Part shown: positions 39,997 through 55,287 of the stretch, one piece after another
Layout: each line of letters starts with the position of its first letter
Numbering within the stretch: the first letter of the stretch is position 1
Assembly (NCBI GenBank): GCA_026874595.1
Contig: CM049319.1
Span: forward strand, 39,563,473 to 39,627,472
Direction of reading: 5' to 3'
Origin: Sipunculus nudus
Taxonomy: Eukaryota > Annelida > Sipuncula > Golfingiida > Sipunculidae
DNA: 64,000 bases
Notes under the pieces: model-generated
Database searches by the model: none
What the model saw: only the letters and a program-made list of their open reading frames with translations
What the model was told of the DNA's origin: nothing
Position numbers and translations under genes: made by a program

Positions 39997-42940
39997 TGTA
40001 TACATGGCTCACATACCTTGGTTTGTTCTGTACACATGGCTCACATACCTTGGTTTGTTCTGTACATAAGGCTTACATACCTTGGTTTGTTCGGTACACA
40101 TGGCTTACATACCTTGGTTTGTTCTGTATACATGGCTTACATACCTTGCTTTCATCGGTACACATGGCTCACATACCTTGGTTTGTTCTGTACACATGGC
40201 TCACATACCTTGGTTTGTTCTGTACATAAGGCTTACATACCTTGGTTTGTTCGGTACACATGGCTTACATACCTTGGTTTGTTCTGTATACATGGCTCAC
40301 ATACCTTGGTTTGTTCTGTACACATGGCTCACATACCTTGGTTTGTTCTGTATATAAGGCTTACATACCTTGGTTTGTTCGGTACACATGGCCCACATAT
40401 CTTGGTTTGTTCTGTACACATGGCTTACATACCTTGGTTTGTTCTGAACACATGGCTTATATACCTTGGTTTGTTCTGTACACATGGCTTACATACCTTG
40501 GTTTGTTCTGTACACATGGCTCACATACCTTGGTTTGTTCTGTACACATGGCTCACATACCTTGGTTTGTTCTGTACACATGGCTCACATACCTTGGTTT
40601 GTTCTGTACACATGGCTTACATACCTTGGTTTGATCGGTACACATGGCTTACATACCTTGGTTTGTTCGGTACACCTGGCTCACATACCTTGGTTTGTTC
40701 TGTACAAATGGCTTACATACCTTGGTTTGTTCTGTACACATGGCTTACATACCTTGGTTTGTTCTGTACACATGGCTTACATACCTTGGTTTGTTCTGTA
40801 CACATGGCTTACATACCTTGGTTTGTTCTGTACACATGGCTTACATACCTTGGTTTTTTCGGTACACATGGCTTACATACCTTGGTTTGTTCTGTACACA
40901 TGGCTTACATACCTTGCTTTGATCGGTACACATGGCTCACATACCTTGGTTTGTTCTGTACACATGGCTCACATACCTTGGTTTGTTCTGTACATAAGGC
41001 TTACATACCTTGGTTTGTTCAGTACACATGGCTTACATACCTTGGTTTGTTCTGTACACATGGCTTACCTGCCTTGGTTTGTTCTGTACACATGGCTTAC
41101 ATACATTGGTTTGTTCTGTACACATGGTCTACATACCTTGGTTTGTTCTGTACACATGGCTTACATACTTTGGTTTGTTCGGTACACAGGGCTCACATAC
41201 CTTGGTTTGTTCAGTATACATGGCTTACATACCTTGTTTTGATCGGTACACATGGCTCACATACCTTGGTTTGTTCTGTACACATGGCTTACATACCTTG
41301 GTTTGTTCTGTACACATGGCTTACATACCTTGGTTTGTTCTGTACACATGGCGTACATACCTTGGTTTGTTCTGTACACATGGCTCACATACCTTGGTTT
41401 GTTCTGTACACATGGCTCACATACATTGGTTTGTTCGGTACACGTGGCTCACATACCTTGGTTTGTTCGGTACACATGGCTCACATACCTTGGTTTGTTC
41501 GGTACACATGGTTCACATACCTTGGTTTGTTCGGTACACATGGCTCACATACCTTGGTTTGTTCGATAAACATGGCTTACATACCTTGGTTTGTTCTGTA
41601 TGAAAGGCTTACATACCTTGGTTTGTTCTGTACACATGGCTTACATACCTTGGTTTGTTCTGTACACATGGCTTACATACCTTGCTTTGATCGGTACACA
41701 TGGCTCACATACCTTGGTTTGTTCTGTACACATGGCTCACATACCTTGGTTTGTTCTGTACATAAGGCTTACATACCTTGGTTTGTTCGGTACACATGGC
41801 TTACATACCTTGATTTATTCTGTACACATGGCTCACATAAATTGGTTTGTTCTGTACATAAGGCTTACATACCTTGGTTTGTTCGGTACACATGGCTTAC
41901 ATACCTTGGTTTGTTCTGTATTCATGGCTCACATACCTTGGTTTGTTCTGTACACATGGCTCACATACCTTGGTTGGTTCTGTACACATAGCTTACATAC
42001 CTTGCTTTGACCGGTACACATGGCTCACATACCTTGGTTTATTCTGTACACATGGCTTACCTACCTTGGTTTGTTCTGTACACATGGCTAACATACCTTG
42101 GTTTGTTCTGTATACATGGCTCACATACCTTGGTTTGTTCTGTACACATGGCTCACATACCTTGGTTTGTTCTGTACACATGGCTTACATACCTTGCTTT
42201 CATCGGTACACATGGCTCACATACCTTGGTTTGTTCTGTACACATGGCTCACATACCTTGGTTTGTTCTGTACATAAGGCTTACATACCTTGGTTTGTTC
42301 GGTACACATGGCTTACATACCTTGGTTTGTTCTGTATACCTGGCTCATATACCTTGGTTTGTTCTGTACACATGGCTCACATACCTTGGTTTGTTCTGTA
42401 TATAAGGCTTACATACCTTGGTTTGTTCGGTACACCTGGCTCACATACCTTGGTTTGTTATGTATACATGGCTCACATACCTTGCTTTGTTCTGTACACA
42501 TGGCTTACATACCTTGGTTTGTTCTGTACACATGGCTTACATACCTTGGTTTGTTCTGTACACATGGCTTACATACCTTGGTTTGTTCTGTACACATGGC
42601 TTACATACCTTGGTTTGTTCTGTACACATGGCTTACATACCTTGGTTTGTTCTGTACACATGGCTCACATACCTTGGTTTGTTCTGAACACATGGCTCAC
42701 ATACCTTGGTTTGTTCGGTACACCTGGCTCACATACCTTTGTTTGTTCTGTACACATGGCTTACATACCTTGGTTTGTTCGGTACACATGGCTTACATAC
42801 CTAGGTTTGTTCGGTACACATGGCTTACATACCTTGGTTTCTTCTGTACACATGGCTCACATACCTTGGTTTGTTCTGTACACATGGCTCACATACCTTG
42901 GTTTGTTCGGTACACCTGGCTCACATACCTTGGTTTGTTC
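39997..42940 (+). repeat. 92-monomer tandem duplication, copy 2
   Basis: This is the direct downstream copy of 37053-39996. It ends where TGTACACATGG at 42941 replaces the TGTATACATGG that begins the unit. Its later part, from 40401, also belongs to the third instance of the P order (shift 20060 from 20341). Confidence 0.85.
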
Positions 42941-44246
42941 TGTACACATGGCTTACATACCTTGGTTTGTTCTGTACACATGGCTTACATACCTTGGTTT
43001 GTTCTGTACACATGGCTTACATACCTTGGTTTGTTCGGTACACATGGCTTACATACCTTGGTTTGTTCTGTACACATGGCTTACATACCTTGCTTTGATC
43101 GGTACACATGGCTCACATACCTTGGTTTGTTCTGTACACATGGCTCACATACCTTGGTTTGTTCTGTACATAAGGCTTACATACCTTGGATTGTTCGGTA
43201 CACATGGCTTACATACCTTGGTTTGTTCTGTACACATGGCTTACATACCTTGGTTTGTTCGGTACACATGGCTTACATACCTTGGTTTGTTCTGTACACA
43301 TGGCTTACATACCTTGCTTTGATCGGTACACATGGCTCACATACCTTGGTTTGTTCTGTACACATGGCTCACATACCTTGGTTTGTTCTGTACATAAGGC
43401 TTACATACCTTGGTTTGTTGGGTACACATGGCTTACATACCTTGATTTATTCTGTACACATGGCTCACATAAATTGGTTTGTTCTGTACACAAGGCTTAC
43501 ATACCTTGGTTTGTTCGGTACACATGGCTTACATACCTTGGTTTGTTCTGTATTCATGCCTCACATACCTTGGTTTGTTCTGTACACATGGCTCACATAC
43601 CTTGGTTGGTTCTGTACACATGGCTTACATACCTTGGTTTGTTCTGTACACATGGCTTACATACCTTGGTTTGTTCTGTACACATGGCGTACATACCTTG
43701 GTTTGTTCTGTGCACATGGCTCACATACCTTGGTTTGTTCTGTACACATGGCTCACATACATTGGTTTGTTCGGTACACGTGGCTCACATACCTTGGTTT
43801 GTTCGGTACACATGGCTCACATACCTTGGTTTGTTCGGTACACATGGTTCACATACCTTGGTTTGTTCGGTACACATGGCTCACATACCTTGGTTTGTTC
43901 GGTAAACATGGCTTACATACCTTGGTTTGTTCTGTATGAAAGGCTTACATACTTTGGTTTGTTCTGTACACATGGCTTACATACCTTGGTTTGTTCTGTA
44001 CACATGGCTTACATACCTTGCTTTGATCGGTACACATGGCTCACATACCTTGGTTTGTTCTGTACACATGGCTCACATACCTCGGTTTGTTCTGTACATA
44101 AGGCTTACATACCTTGGTTTGTTCGGTACACTTGGCTTACATACCTTGATTTATTCTGTACACATGGCTCACATAAATTGGTTTGTTCTGTACATAAGGC
44201 TTACATACCTTGGTTTGTTCTGTACACATGGCTTACATACCTTGGT
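42941..44246 (+). repeat. End of block P and block Q, copy 3 of the long repeat
   Basis: This aligns with 22880-24190 at a shift of 20061. It contains the third CATACTTTGG-type anchor at 43934 and the GTGCACATGG variant near 43710. Private changes are TTGGGTACAC near 43418 and ACACAAGG near 43488. Just past 44210 it is two monomers (64 bp) shorter than the second copy. Confidence 0.78.
43934..43958 (+). other. Long-repeat anchor 3
   Basis: Same anchor type, 20061 bp after the second and again followed by block R. The excess over the preceding interval is 320 bp, exactly ten monomers; three single-base deletions fall in each interval. Confidence 0.9.
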
Positions 44247-44725
44247 TTGTTCTGTACACATGGCTCACATACCTTGGTTTGTTCTGTACACATGGCTCAC
44301 ATACCTTGGTTTGTTCGGTACACCTGGCTCACATACCTTGGTTTGTTCTGTACACATGGCTTACATATCTTGGTTTGTTCGGTACACATGGCTTACATAC
44401 CTAGGTTTGTTCGGTACACATGGCTTACATACCTTGGTTTGTTCTGTACACATGGCTCACATACCTTGGTTTGTTCTGTACACATGGCTCACATACCTTG
44501 GTTTGTTCGGTACACCTGGCTCACATACCTTGGTTTGTTCTGTACACATGGCTTACATACCTTGGTTTGTTCTGTACACATGGCTTACATACCTTGGTTT
44601 GTTCTGTACACATGGCTTACATACCTTGGTTTGTTCTGTACACATGGCTTACATACCTTGGTTTGTTCTGTACACATGGCTTACATACCTTGGTTTGTTC
44701 GGTACACATGGCTTACATACCTTGG

Positions 44726-44729
44726 TTTT
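44726..44729 (+). other. One-base insertion, class c (copy 2)
   Basis: Same T insertion in R copy 2, 64 bp (two monomers) closer to its upstream anchor than in R copy 1. Confidence 0.95.
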
Positions 44730-46310
44730 GTTCTGAACACATGACTTACATACCTTGGTTTGTTCGGTACACATGGCTTACATACCTTGGTTTGTTATGT
44801 ACACATGGCTTACATACCTTGCTTTACTCGGTACACATGGCTCACATACCTAGGTTTGTTCTACACACATGGCTCACATACCTTGATTTGTTCTGTACAT
44901 AAGGCTTACATACCTTGGTTTGTTCAGTACACATGGCTTACATACCTTGGTTTGTTCTGTACACATGGCTTACATACCTTGGTTTGTTCTGTATACATGG
45001 CTCACATACCTTGGTTTGTTCTGTACACATGGCTCACATACCTTGGTTTGTTCTGTATATAAGGCTTACATACCTTGGTTTGTTCGGTACATCTGGCTCA
45101 CATACCTTGGTTTGTTATGTATACATGGCTCACATACCTTGGTTTGTTCTGTACACATGGCTTACATACCTTGGTTTGTTCTGTACACATGGCTTACATA
45201 CCTTGGTTTGATCGGTACACATAGCTTACATACCTTGGTTTGTTCTGTACATAAGGCTCACATACCTTGGTTTGTTCTGTACACATGGCTCACATACCTT
45301 CGTTTGTTCTGTACACATGGCTCACATACCTTGGTTTGTTCGGTACACAGGGCTCACATACCTTGGTTTGTTCTGTACACATGGCTTACATACCTTGGTT
45401 TGTTCTGTACACATGGCTTACATACCTTGGTTTGTTCGGTACACATGGCTTAAATACCTTGGTTTGTTCTGTACACATGGCTTACGTACCTTGGTTTGTT
45501 CTGTACACATGGCTTACATACCTTGGTTTGTTCTGTACACATGGCTTATATACCTTGGTTTGTTCTGTACACATGGCTTACATACCTTGGTTTGTTCGGT
45601 ACACATGGCTTACATACCTTGGTTTGTTCTGTACACATGGCTTACATACCTTGGTTAGTTCGGGACACATGGCTTACATGCCTTGGTTTGTTCTGTACAC
45701 ATGGCTTACATACCTTGCTTTGATCGGTACACATGGCTCACATACCTTGGTTTGTTCTGTACACATGGCTCACATACCTTGGTTTGTTCTGTACATAAGG
45801 CTTACATACCTTGGATTGTTCGGTATACATGGCTTACATACCTTGGTTTGTTCTGTACACATGGCTTACATACCTTGGTTTGTTCGGTACACATGGCTTA
45901 CATACCTTGGTTTGTTCTGTACACATGGCTTACATACCTTGCTTTACTCGGTACACATGGCTCACATACCTAGGTTTGTTCTGTACACATGGCTCACATA
46001 CCTTGGTTTGTTCGGTACACATGGCTTACATACCTTGGTTTGTTCTGTACACATGGCTTACATACCTTGGTTTGACCGGTACACATGGCTTACATACCTT
46101 GGTTTGTTCTGTACATAAGGCTCACATACCTTGGTTTGTTCTGTACACATGGCTCACATACCTTGGTTTGTTCTGTACACATGGCTCACATACCTTGGTT
46201 TGTTCGGTACACAGGGCTCACATACCTTGGTTTGTTCTGTACACATGGCTTACGTACCTTGGTTTGTTCTGTACACATGGCTTACATACCTTGGTTTGTT
46301 CTGTACACAT

Positions 46311-49300
46311 GGCTTACATACCTTGGTTTGTTCTGTACACATGGCTTACATACCTTGGTTTGTTCTGTACACATGGCTTACATACCTTGGTTTGTTTTGT
46401 ACACATGGCTTACATACCTTGGTTTGTTCGGTACACATGGCTTACATACCTTGGTTTGTTCGGTACACATGGCTTACATACCTTGGTTTATTCTATATAC
46501 ATGGCTTACATACCTTGGTTTGTTCTGTACACATGGCTTACATACCTTGGTTTGTTCTGTACACATGGCTTACATACCTTGGTTTGTTCGGTACACATGG
46601 CTTACATACCTTGGTTTGTTCTGTACACATGGCTTACATACCTTGCTTTGATCGGTACACATGGCTCACATACCTTGGTTTGTTCTGTACACATGGCTCA
46701 CATACCTTGGTTTGTTCTGTACATAAGGCTTACATACCTTGGATTGTTCGGTATACATGGCTTACATACCTTTGTTTGTTCTGTACACATGGTCTACATA
46801 CCTTGGTTTGTTCTGTACACATGGCTTACATACTTTGGTTTGTTCGGTACACAGGGCTCACATACCTTGGTTTGTTCTGTATACATGGCTTACATACCTT
46901 GTTTTGATCGGTACACATGGCTCACATACCTTGGTTTGTTCTGTACACATGGCTTACATACCTTGGTTTGTTCTGTACACATGGCTTACATACCTTGCTT
47001 TGTTCTGTACACATGGCGTACATACCTTGGTTTGTTCTGTACACATGGCTCACATACCTTGGTTTGTTCTGTACACATGGCTCACATACCTTGGTTTGTT
47101 ATGTACATAAGGCTTACATACCTTGGTTTGTTCGGTACACATGGCTTACATACCTTGGTTTGTTCTGTATACATGGCTCACATACCTTGGTTTGTTCTGT
47201 ACACATGGCTCACATACCTTGGTTTGTTCTGTATATAAGGCTTACATACCTTGGTTTGTTCGGTACATCTGGCTCACATACCTTGGTTTGTTATGTATAC
47301 ATGGCTCACATACCTTGGTTTGTTCTGTACACATGGCTTACATACCTTGGTTTGTTCTGTACACATGGCTTACATACCTTGGTTTGATCGGTACACATGG
47401 CTTACATACCTTGGTTTGTTCTGGACATAAGGCTCACATACCTTGGTTTGTTCTGTACACATGGCTCACATACCTTGGTTTGTTCTGTACACAGGGCTCA
47501 CACACCTTGGTTTGTTCGGTACACAGGGCTCACATACCTTGGTTTGTTCTGTACACATGGCTTACATACCTTGGTTTGTTCTGTACACATGGCTTACATA
47601 CCTTGGTTTGTTCGGTACACATGGCTTAAATACCTTGGTTTGTTCTGTACACATGGCTTACGTACCTTGGTTTGTTCTGTACACATGGCTTACATACCTT
47701 GGTTTGTTCTGTACACATGGCTTACATACCTTGGTTTGTTCTGTACACATGGCTTACATACCTTGGTTTGTTCGGTACACATGGCTTACATACCTTGGTT
47801 TGTTCGGTACACATGGCTTACATACCTTGGTTTATTCTATATACATGGCTTACATACCTTGGTTTGTTCTGTACACATGGCTTACATACCTTGGTTTGTT
47901 CTGTAACATGGCTTACATACCTTGGTTTGTTCGGTACACATGGCTTACATACCTTGGTTTGTTCTGTACACATGGCTTACATACCTTGCTTTGATCGGTA
48001 CACATGGCTCACATACCTTGGTTTGTTCTGTACACATGGCTCACATACCTTGGTTTGTTCTGTACATAAGGCTTACATACCTTGGATTGTTCGGTATACA
48101 TGGCTTACATACCTTGGTTTGTTCTGTACACATGGCTTACATACCTTGGTTTGTTCGGTACACATGGCTTACATACCTTGGTTTGTTCTGTACACATGGC
48201 TTACATACCTTGCTTTACTCGGTACACATGGCTCACATACCTAGGTTTGTTCTGTACACATGGCTCACATACCTTGGTTTGTTCTGTACATAAGGCTTAC
48301 ATACCTTGGTTTGTTCAGTACACATGGCTTACATACCTTGGTTTGTTCTGTACACATGGCTTACCTGCCTTGGTTTGTTCTGCACACATGGCTTACATAC
48401 ATTGGTTTGTTCTGTACACATGGTCTACATACCTTGGTTTGTTCTGTACACATGGCTTACATACTTTGGTTTGTTCGGTACACAGGGCTCACATACCTTG
48501 GTCTGTTCTGTATACATGGCTTACATACCTTGTTTTGATCGGTACACATGGCTCACATACCTTGGTTTGTTCTGTACACATGGCTTACATACCTTGGTTT
48601 GTTCTGTACACATGGCTTACATACCTTGGTTTGTTCTGTACACATGGCTTACATACCTTGGTTTGTTCTGTACACATGGCTCACATACCTTGGTTTGTTC
48701 TGTACACATGGCTCACATACATTGGTTTGTTCGGTACACGTGGCTCACATACCTTGGTTTGTTCGGTACACATGGCTCACATACCTTGGTTTGTTCGGTA
48801 CACATGGTTCACATACCTTGGTTTGTTCGGTACACATGGCTCACATACCTTGGTTTGTTCGGTAAACATGGCTTACATACCTTGGTTTCTTCTGTATGAA
48901 AGGCTTACATACCTTGGTTTGTTCTGTACACATGGCTTACATACCTTGGTTTGTTCTGTACACATGGCTTACATACCTTGCTTTGATCGGTACACATGGC
49001 TCACATACCTTGGTTTGTTCTGTACACATGGCTCACATACCTTGGTTTGTTCTGTACATAAGGCTTACATACCTTGGTTTGTTCGGTACACATGGCTTAC
49101 ATACCTTGATTTATTCTGTACACATGGCTCACATAAATTGGTTTGTTCTGTACATAAGGCTTACATACCTTGGTTTGTTCGGTACACATGGCTTACATAC
49201 CTTGGTTTGTTCTGTATTCATGGCTCACATACCTTGGTTTGTTCTGTACACATGGCTCACATACCTTGGTTGGTTCTGTACACATAGCTTACATACCTTG

Positions 49301-50021
49301 CTTTGACCGGTACACATGGCTCACATACCTTGGTTTATTCTGTACACATGGCTTACCTACCTTGGTTTGTTCTGTACACATGGCTAACATACCTTGGTTT
49401 GTTCTGTATAAATGGCTCACATACCTTGGTTTGTTCTGTACACATGGCTCACATACCTTGGTTTGTTCTGTACACATGGCTTACATACCTTGCTTTCATC
49501 GGTACACATGGCTCACATACCTTTGTTTGTTCTGTACACATGGCTCACATACCTTGGTTTGTTCTGTACATAAGGCTTACATACCTTGGTTTGTTCGGTA
49601 CACATGGCTTACATACCTTGGTTTGTTCTGTATACCTGGCTCATATACCTTGGTTTGTTCTGTACACATGGCTCACATACCTTGGTTTGTTCTGTATATA
49701 AGGCTTACATACCTTGGTTTGTTCGGTACACCTGGCTAACATACCTTGGTTTGTTATGTATACATGGCTCACATACCTTGCTTTGTTCTGTACACATGGC
49801 TTACATACCTTGGTTTGTTCTGTACACATGGCTTACATACATTGGTTTGTTCTGTACACATGGCTTACATACCTTGGTTTGTTCTGTACACATGGCTTAC
49901 ATACCTTGGTTTGTTCTGTACACATGGCTTACATACCTTGGTTTGTTCTGTACACATGGCTCACATACCTAGGTTTGTTCGGTACACATGGCTTACATAC
50001 ATTGGTTTCTTCTGTACACAT
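46311..50021 (+). repeat. 115-monomer tandem duplication, copy 1
   Basis: Landmarks recur 3679 bp downstream (115 monomers minus the deletion after 47905): anchors at 48894 and 52573, and the deletions after 47905 and 51584. The first monomers are 3711 bp from their partners (TTTTG at 46395 and 50106) because this copy has one more monomer before the CTTTGATCGG unit near 46647. The anchor here is preceded by TTTCTTCTG, a private change. Confidence 0.8.
47905..47906 (+). other. One-base deletion, class e (copy 2)
   Basis: Same CTGTAACATGG monomer in R copy 2, 19838 bp after copy 1. Confidence 0.95.
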
Positions 50022-53000
50022 GGCTCACATACCTTGGTTTGTTCTGTACACATGGCTTACATACCTTGGTTTGTTCTGTACACATGGCTTACATACCTTG
50101 GTTTGTTTTGTACACATGGCTTACATACCTTGGTTTGTTCGGTACACATGGCTTACATACCTTGGTTTGTTCGGTACACATGGCTTACATACCTTGGTTT
50201 ATTCTATATACATGGCTTACATACCTTGGTTTGTTCTGTACACATGGCTTACATACCTTGGTTTGTTCGGTACACATGGCTTACATACCTTGGTTTGTTC
50301 TGTACACATGGCTTACATACCTTGCTTTGATCGGTACACATGGCTCACATACCTTGGTTTGTTCTGTACACATGGCTCACATACCTTGGTTTGTTCTGTA
50401 CATAAGGCTTACATACCTTGGATTGTTCGGTATACATGGCTTACATACCTTTGTTTGTTCTGTACACATGGTCTACATACCTTGGTTTGTTCTGTACACA
50501 TGGCTTACATACTTTGGTTTGTTCGGTACACAGGGCTCACATACCTTGGTTTGTTCTGTATACATGGCTTACATACCTTGTTTTGATCGGTACACATGGC
50601 TCACATACCTTGGTTTGTTCTGTACACATGGCTTACATACCTTGGTTTGTTCTGTACACATGGCTTACATACCTTGCTTTGTTCTGTACACATGGCGTAC
50701 ATACCTTGGTTTGTTCTGTACACATGGCTCACATACCTTGGTTTGTTCTGTACACATGGCTCACATACCTTGGTTTGTTATGTACATAAGGCTTACATAC
50801 CTTGGTTTGTTCGGTACACATGGCTTACATACCTTGGTTTGTTCTGTATACATGGCTCACATACCTTGGTTTGTTCTGTACACATGGCTCACATACCTTG
50901 GTTTGTTCTGTATATAAGGCTTACATACCTTGGTTTGTTCGGTACATCTGGCTCACATACCTTGGTTTGTTATGTATACATGGCTCACATACCTTGGTTT
51001 GTTCTGTACACATGGCTTACATACCTTGGTTTGTTCTGTACACATGGCTTACATACCTTGGTTTGATCGGTACACATGGCTTACATACCTTGGTTTGTTC
51101 TGGACATAAGGCTCACATACCTTGGTTTGTTCTGTACACATGGCTCACATACCTTGGTTTGTTCTGTACACAGGGCTCACACACCTTGGTTTGTTCGGTA
51201 CACAGGGCTCACATACCTTGGTTTGTTCTGTACACATGGCTTACATACCTTGGTTTGTTCTGTACACATGGCTTACATACCTTGGTTTGTTCGGTACACA
51301 TGGCTTAAATACCTTGGTTTGTTCTGTACACATGGCTTACGTACCTTGGTTTGTTCTGTACACATGGCTTACATACCTTGGTTTGTTCTGTACACATGGC
51401 TTACATACCTTGGTTTGTTCTGTACACATGGCTTACATACCTTGGTTTGTTCGGTACACATGGCTTACATACCTTGGTTTGTTCGGTACACATGGCTTAC
51501 ATACCTTGGTTTATTCTATATACATGGCTTACATACCTTGGTTTGTTCTGTACACATGGCTTACATACCTTGGTTTGTTCTCTAACATGGCTTACATACC
51601 TTGGTTTGTTCGGTACACATGGCTTACATACCTTGGTTTGTTCTGTACACATGGCTTACATACCTTGCTTTGATCGGTACACATGGCTCACATACCTTGG
51701 TTTGTTCTGTACACATGGCTCACATACCTTGGTTTGTTCTGTACATAAGGCTTACATACCTTGGATTGTTCGGTATACATGGCTTACATACCTTGGTTTG
51801 TTCTGTACACATGGCTTACATACCTTGGTTTGTTCGGTACACATGGCTTACATACCTTGGTTTGTTCTGTACACATGGCTTACATACCTTGCTTTACTCG
51901 GTACACATGGCTCACATACCTAGGTTTGTTCTGTACACATGGCTCACATACCTTGGTTTGTTCTGTACATAAGGCTTACATACCTTGGTTTGTTCAGTAC
52001 ACATGGCTTACATACCTTGGTTTGTTCTGTACACATGGCTTACCTGCCTTGGTTTGTTCTGCACACATGGCTTACATACATTGGTTTGTTCTGTACACAT
52101 GGTCTACATACCTTGGTTTGTTCTGTACACATGGCTTACATACTTTGGTTTGTTCGGTACACAGGGCTCACATACCTTGGTCTGTTCTGTATACATGGCT
52201 TACATACCTTGTTTTGATCGGTACACATGGCTCACATACCTTGGTTTGTTCTGTACACATGGCTTACATACCTTGGTTTGTTCTGTACACATGGCTTACA
52301 TACCTTGGTTTGTTCTGTACACATGGCTTACATACCTTGGTTTGTTCTGTACACATGGCTCACATACCTTGGTTTGTTCTGTACACATGGCTCACATACA
52401 TTGGTTTGTTCGGTACACGTGGCTCACATACCTTGGTTTGTTCGGTACACATGGCTCACATACCTTGGTTTGTTCGGTACACATGGTTCACATACCTTGG
52501 TTTGTTCGGTACACATGGCTCACATACCTTGGTTTGTTCGGTAAACATGGCTTACATACCTTGGTTTGTTCTGTATGAAAGGCTTACATACCTTGGTTTG
52601 TTCTGTACACATGGCTTACATACCTTGGTTTGTTCTGTACACATGGCTTACATACCTTGCTTTGATCGGTACACATGGCTCACATACCTTGGTTTGTTCT
52701 GTACACATGGCTCACATACCTTGGTTTGTTCTGTACATAAGGCTTACATACCTTGGTTTGTTCGGTACACATGGCTTACATACCTTGATTTATTCTGTAC
52801 ACATGGCTCACATAAATTGGTTTGTTCTGTACATAAGGCTTACATACCTTGGTTTGTTCGGTACACATGGCTTACATACCTTGGTTTGTTCTGTATTCAT
52901 GGCTCACATACCTTGGTTTGTTCTGTACACATGGCTCACATACCTTGGTTGGTTCTGTACACATAGCTTACATACCTTGCTTTGACCGGTACACATGGCT

Positions 53001-53700
53001 CACATACCTTGGTTTATTCTGTACACATGGCTTACCTACCTTGGTTTGTTCTGTACACATGGCTAACATACCTTGGTTTGTTCTGTATAAATGGCTCACA
53101 TACCTTGGTTTGTTCTGTACACATGGCTCACATACCTTGGTTTGTTCTGTACACATGGCTTACATACCTTGCTTTCATCGGTACACATGGCTCACATACC
53201 TTTGTTTGTTCTGTACACATGGCTCACATACCTTGGTTTGTTCTGTACATAAGGCTTACATACCTTGGTTTGTTCGGTACACATGGCTTACATACCTTGG
53301 TTTGTTCTGTATACCTGGCTCATATACCTTGGTTTGTTCTGTACACATGGCTCACATACCTTGGTTTGTTCTGTATATAAGGCTTACATACCTTGGTTTG
53401 TTCGGTACACCTGGCTAACATACCTTGGTTTGTTATGTATACATGGCTCACATACCTTGCTTTGTTCTGTACACATGGCTTACATACCTTGGTTTGTTCT
53501 GTACACATGGCTTACATACATTGGTTTGTTCTGTACACATGGCTTACATACCTTGGTTTGTTCTGTACACATGGCTTACATACCTTGGTTTGTTCTGTAC
53601 ACATGGCTTACATACCTTGGTTTGTTCTGTACACATGGCTCACATACCTAGGTTTGTTCGGTACACATGGCTGACATACATTGGTTTCTTCTGTACACAT
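50022..53700 (+). repeat. 115-monomer tandem duplication, copy 2
   Basis: This is the downstream partner of 46311-50021, one monomer shorter. Its deletion monomer at 51584 has acquired CTCTAACATGG in place of CTGTAACATGG. The right part also forms the first copy of the 122-monomer duplication, so the two events overlap. Confidence 0.8.
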
Positions 53701-55287
53701 GGCTCACATACCTTGGTTTGTTCTGTACACATGGCTTACATACCTTGGTTTGTTCTGTACACATGGCTTACATACCTTGGTTTGTTTTGTACACATGGCT
53801 TACATACCTTGGTTTGTTCGGTACACATGGCTTACATACCTTGGTTTGTTCGGTACACATGGCTTACATACCTTGGTTTATTCTATATACATGGCTTACA
53901 TACCTTGGTTTGTTCTGTACACATGGCTTACATACCTTGGTTTGTTCTGTACACATGGCTTACATACCTTGGTTTGTTCGGTACACATGGCTTACATACC
54001 TTGGTTTGTTCTGTACACATGGCTTACATACCTTGGTTTGTTCTGTATAAATGGCTCACATACCTTGGTTTGTTCTGTACACATGGCTCACATACCTTGG
54101 TTTGTTCTGTACACATGGCTTACATACCTTGCTTTCATCGGTACACATGGCTCACATACCTTTGTTTGTTCTGTACACATGGCTCACATACCTTGGTTTG
54201 TTCTGTACATAAGGCTTACATACCTTGGTTTGTTCGGTACACATGGCTTACATACCTTGATTTATTCTGTACACATGGCTCACATAAATTGGTTTGTTCG
54301 GTACACATGGCTTACATACCTTGGTTTGTTCTGTATTCATGGCTCACATACCTTGGTTTGTTCTGTACACATGGCTCACATACCTTGGTTGGTTCTGTAC
54401 ACATAGCTTACATACCTTGCTTTGACCGGTACACATGGCTCACATACCTTGGTTTATTCTGTACACATGGCTTACCTACCTTGGTTTGTTCTGTACACAT
54501 GGCTAACATACCTTGGTTTGTTCTGTATAAATGGCTCACATACCTTGGTTTGTTCTGTACACATGGCTCACATACCTTGGTTTGTTCTGTACACATGGCT
54601 TACATACCTTGCTTTCATCGGTACACATGGCTCACATACCTTTGTTTGTTCTGTACACATGGCTCACATACCTTGGTTTGTTCTGTACATAAGGCTTACA
54701 TACCTTGGTTTGTTCGGTACACATGGCTTACATACCTTGGTTTGTTCTGTATACCTGGCTCATATACCTTGGTTTGTTCTGTACACATGGCTCACATACC
54801 TTGGTTTGTTCTGTATATAAGGCTTACATACCTTGGTTTGTTCGGTACACCTGGCTAACATACCTTGGTTTGTTATGTATACATGGCTCACATACCTTGC
54901 TTTGTTCTGTACACATGGCTTACATACCTTGGTTTGTTCTGTACACATGGCTTACATACATTGGTTTGTTCTGTACACATGGCTTACATACCTTGGTTTG
55001 TTCTGTACACATGGCTTACATACCTTGGTTTGTTCTGTACACATGGCTTACATACCTTGGTTTGTTCTGTACACATGGCTCACATACCTAGGTTTGTTCG
55101 GTACACATGGCTTACATACATTGGTTTCTTCTGTACACATGGCTCACATACCTTGGTTTGTTCTGTACACATGGCTTACATACCTTGGTTTGTTCTGTAC
55201 ACATGGCTTACATACCTTGGTTTGTTTTGTACACATGGCTTACATACCTTGGTTTGTTCGGTACACATGGCTTACATACCTTGGTTT
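51390..55287 (+). repeat. 122-monomer tandem duplication, copy 1
   Basis: Landmarks recur 3903 bp downstream (122 monomers minus one base): deletions after 51584 and 55487, anchors at 52573 and 56476, and TTTTG at 53785 and 57688. A shorter repeat is nested inside: about 1.02 kb at 52850-53870 and again at 54290-55310, 1440 bp (45 monomers) apart. A private GGCTGACATACATTGG occurs near 53669. Confidence 0.78.
51584..51585 (+). other. One-base deletion, class e (copy 3)
   Basis: Same deletion, 3679 bp after copy 2, with one later substitution (CTCTAACATGG). Confidence 0.95.

Larger units (their letters stand above)
44247..48400 (+). repeat. Marker-free block R, copy 2
   Basis: Aligned with R copy 1 at a shift of 19997, then 19870 (four monomers missing near 45.0 kb, with the GGTACC monomer among those lost), then 19838 (one further monomer missing near 47.8 kb). 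It has the same TTTT insertion at 44726, ATAAGGCTCAC monomers and TTCTATATAC monomers, and again no anchor for 155 monomers (43934 to 48894). Confidence 0.8.
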
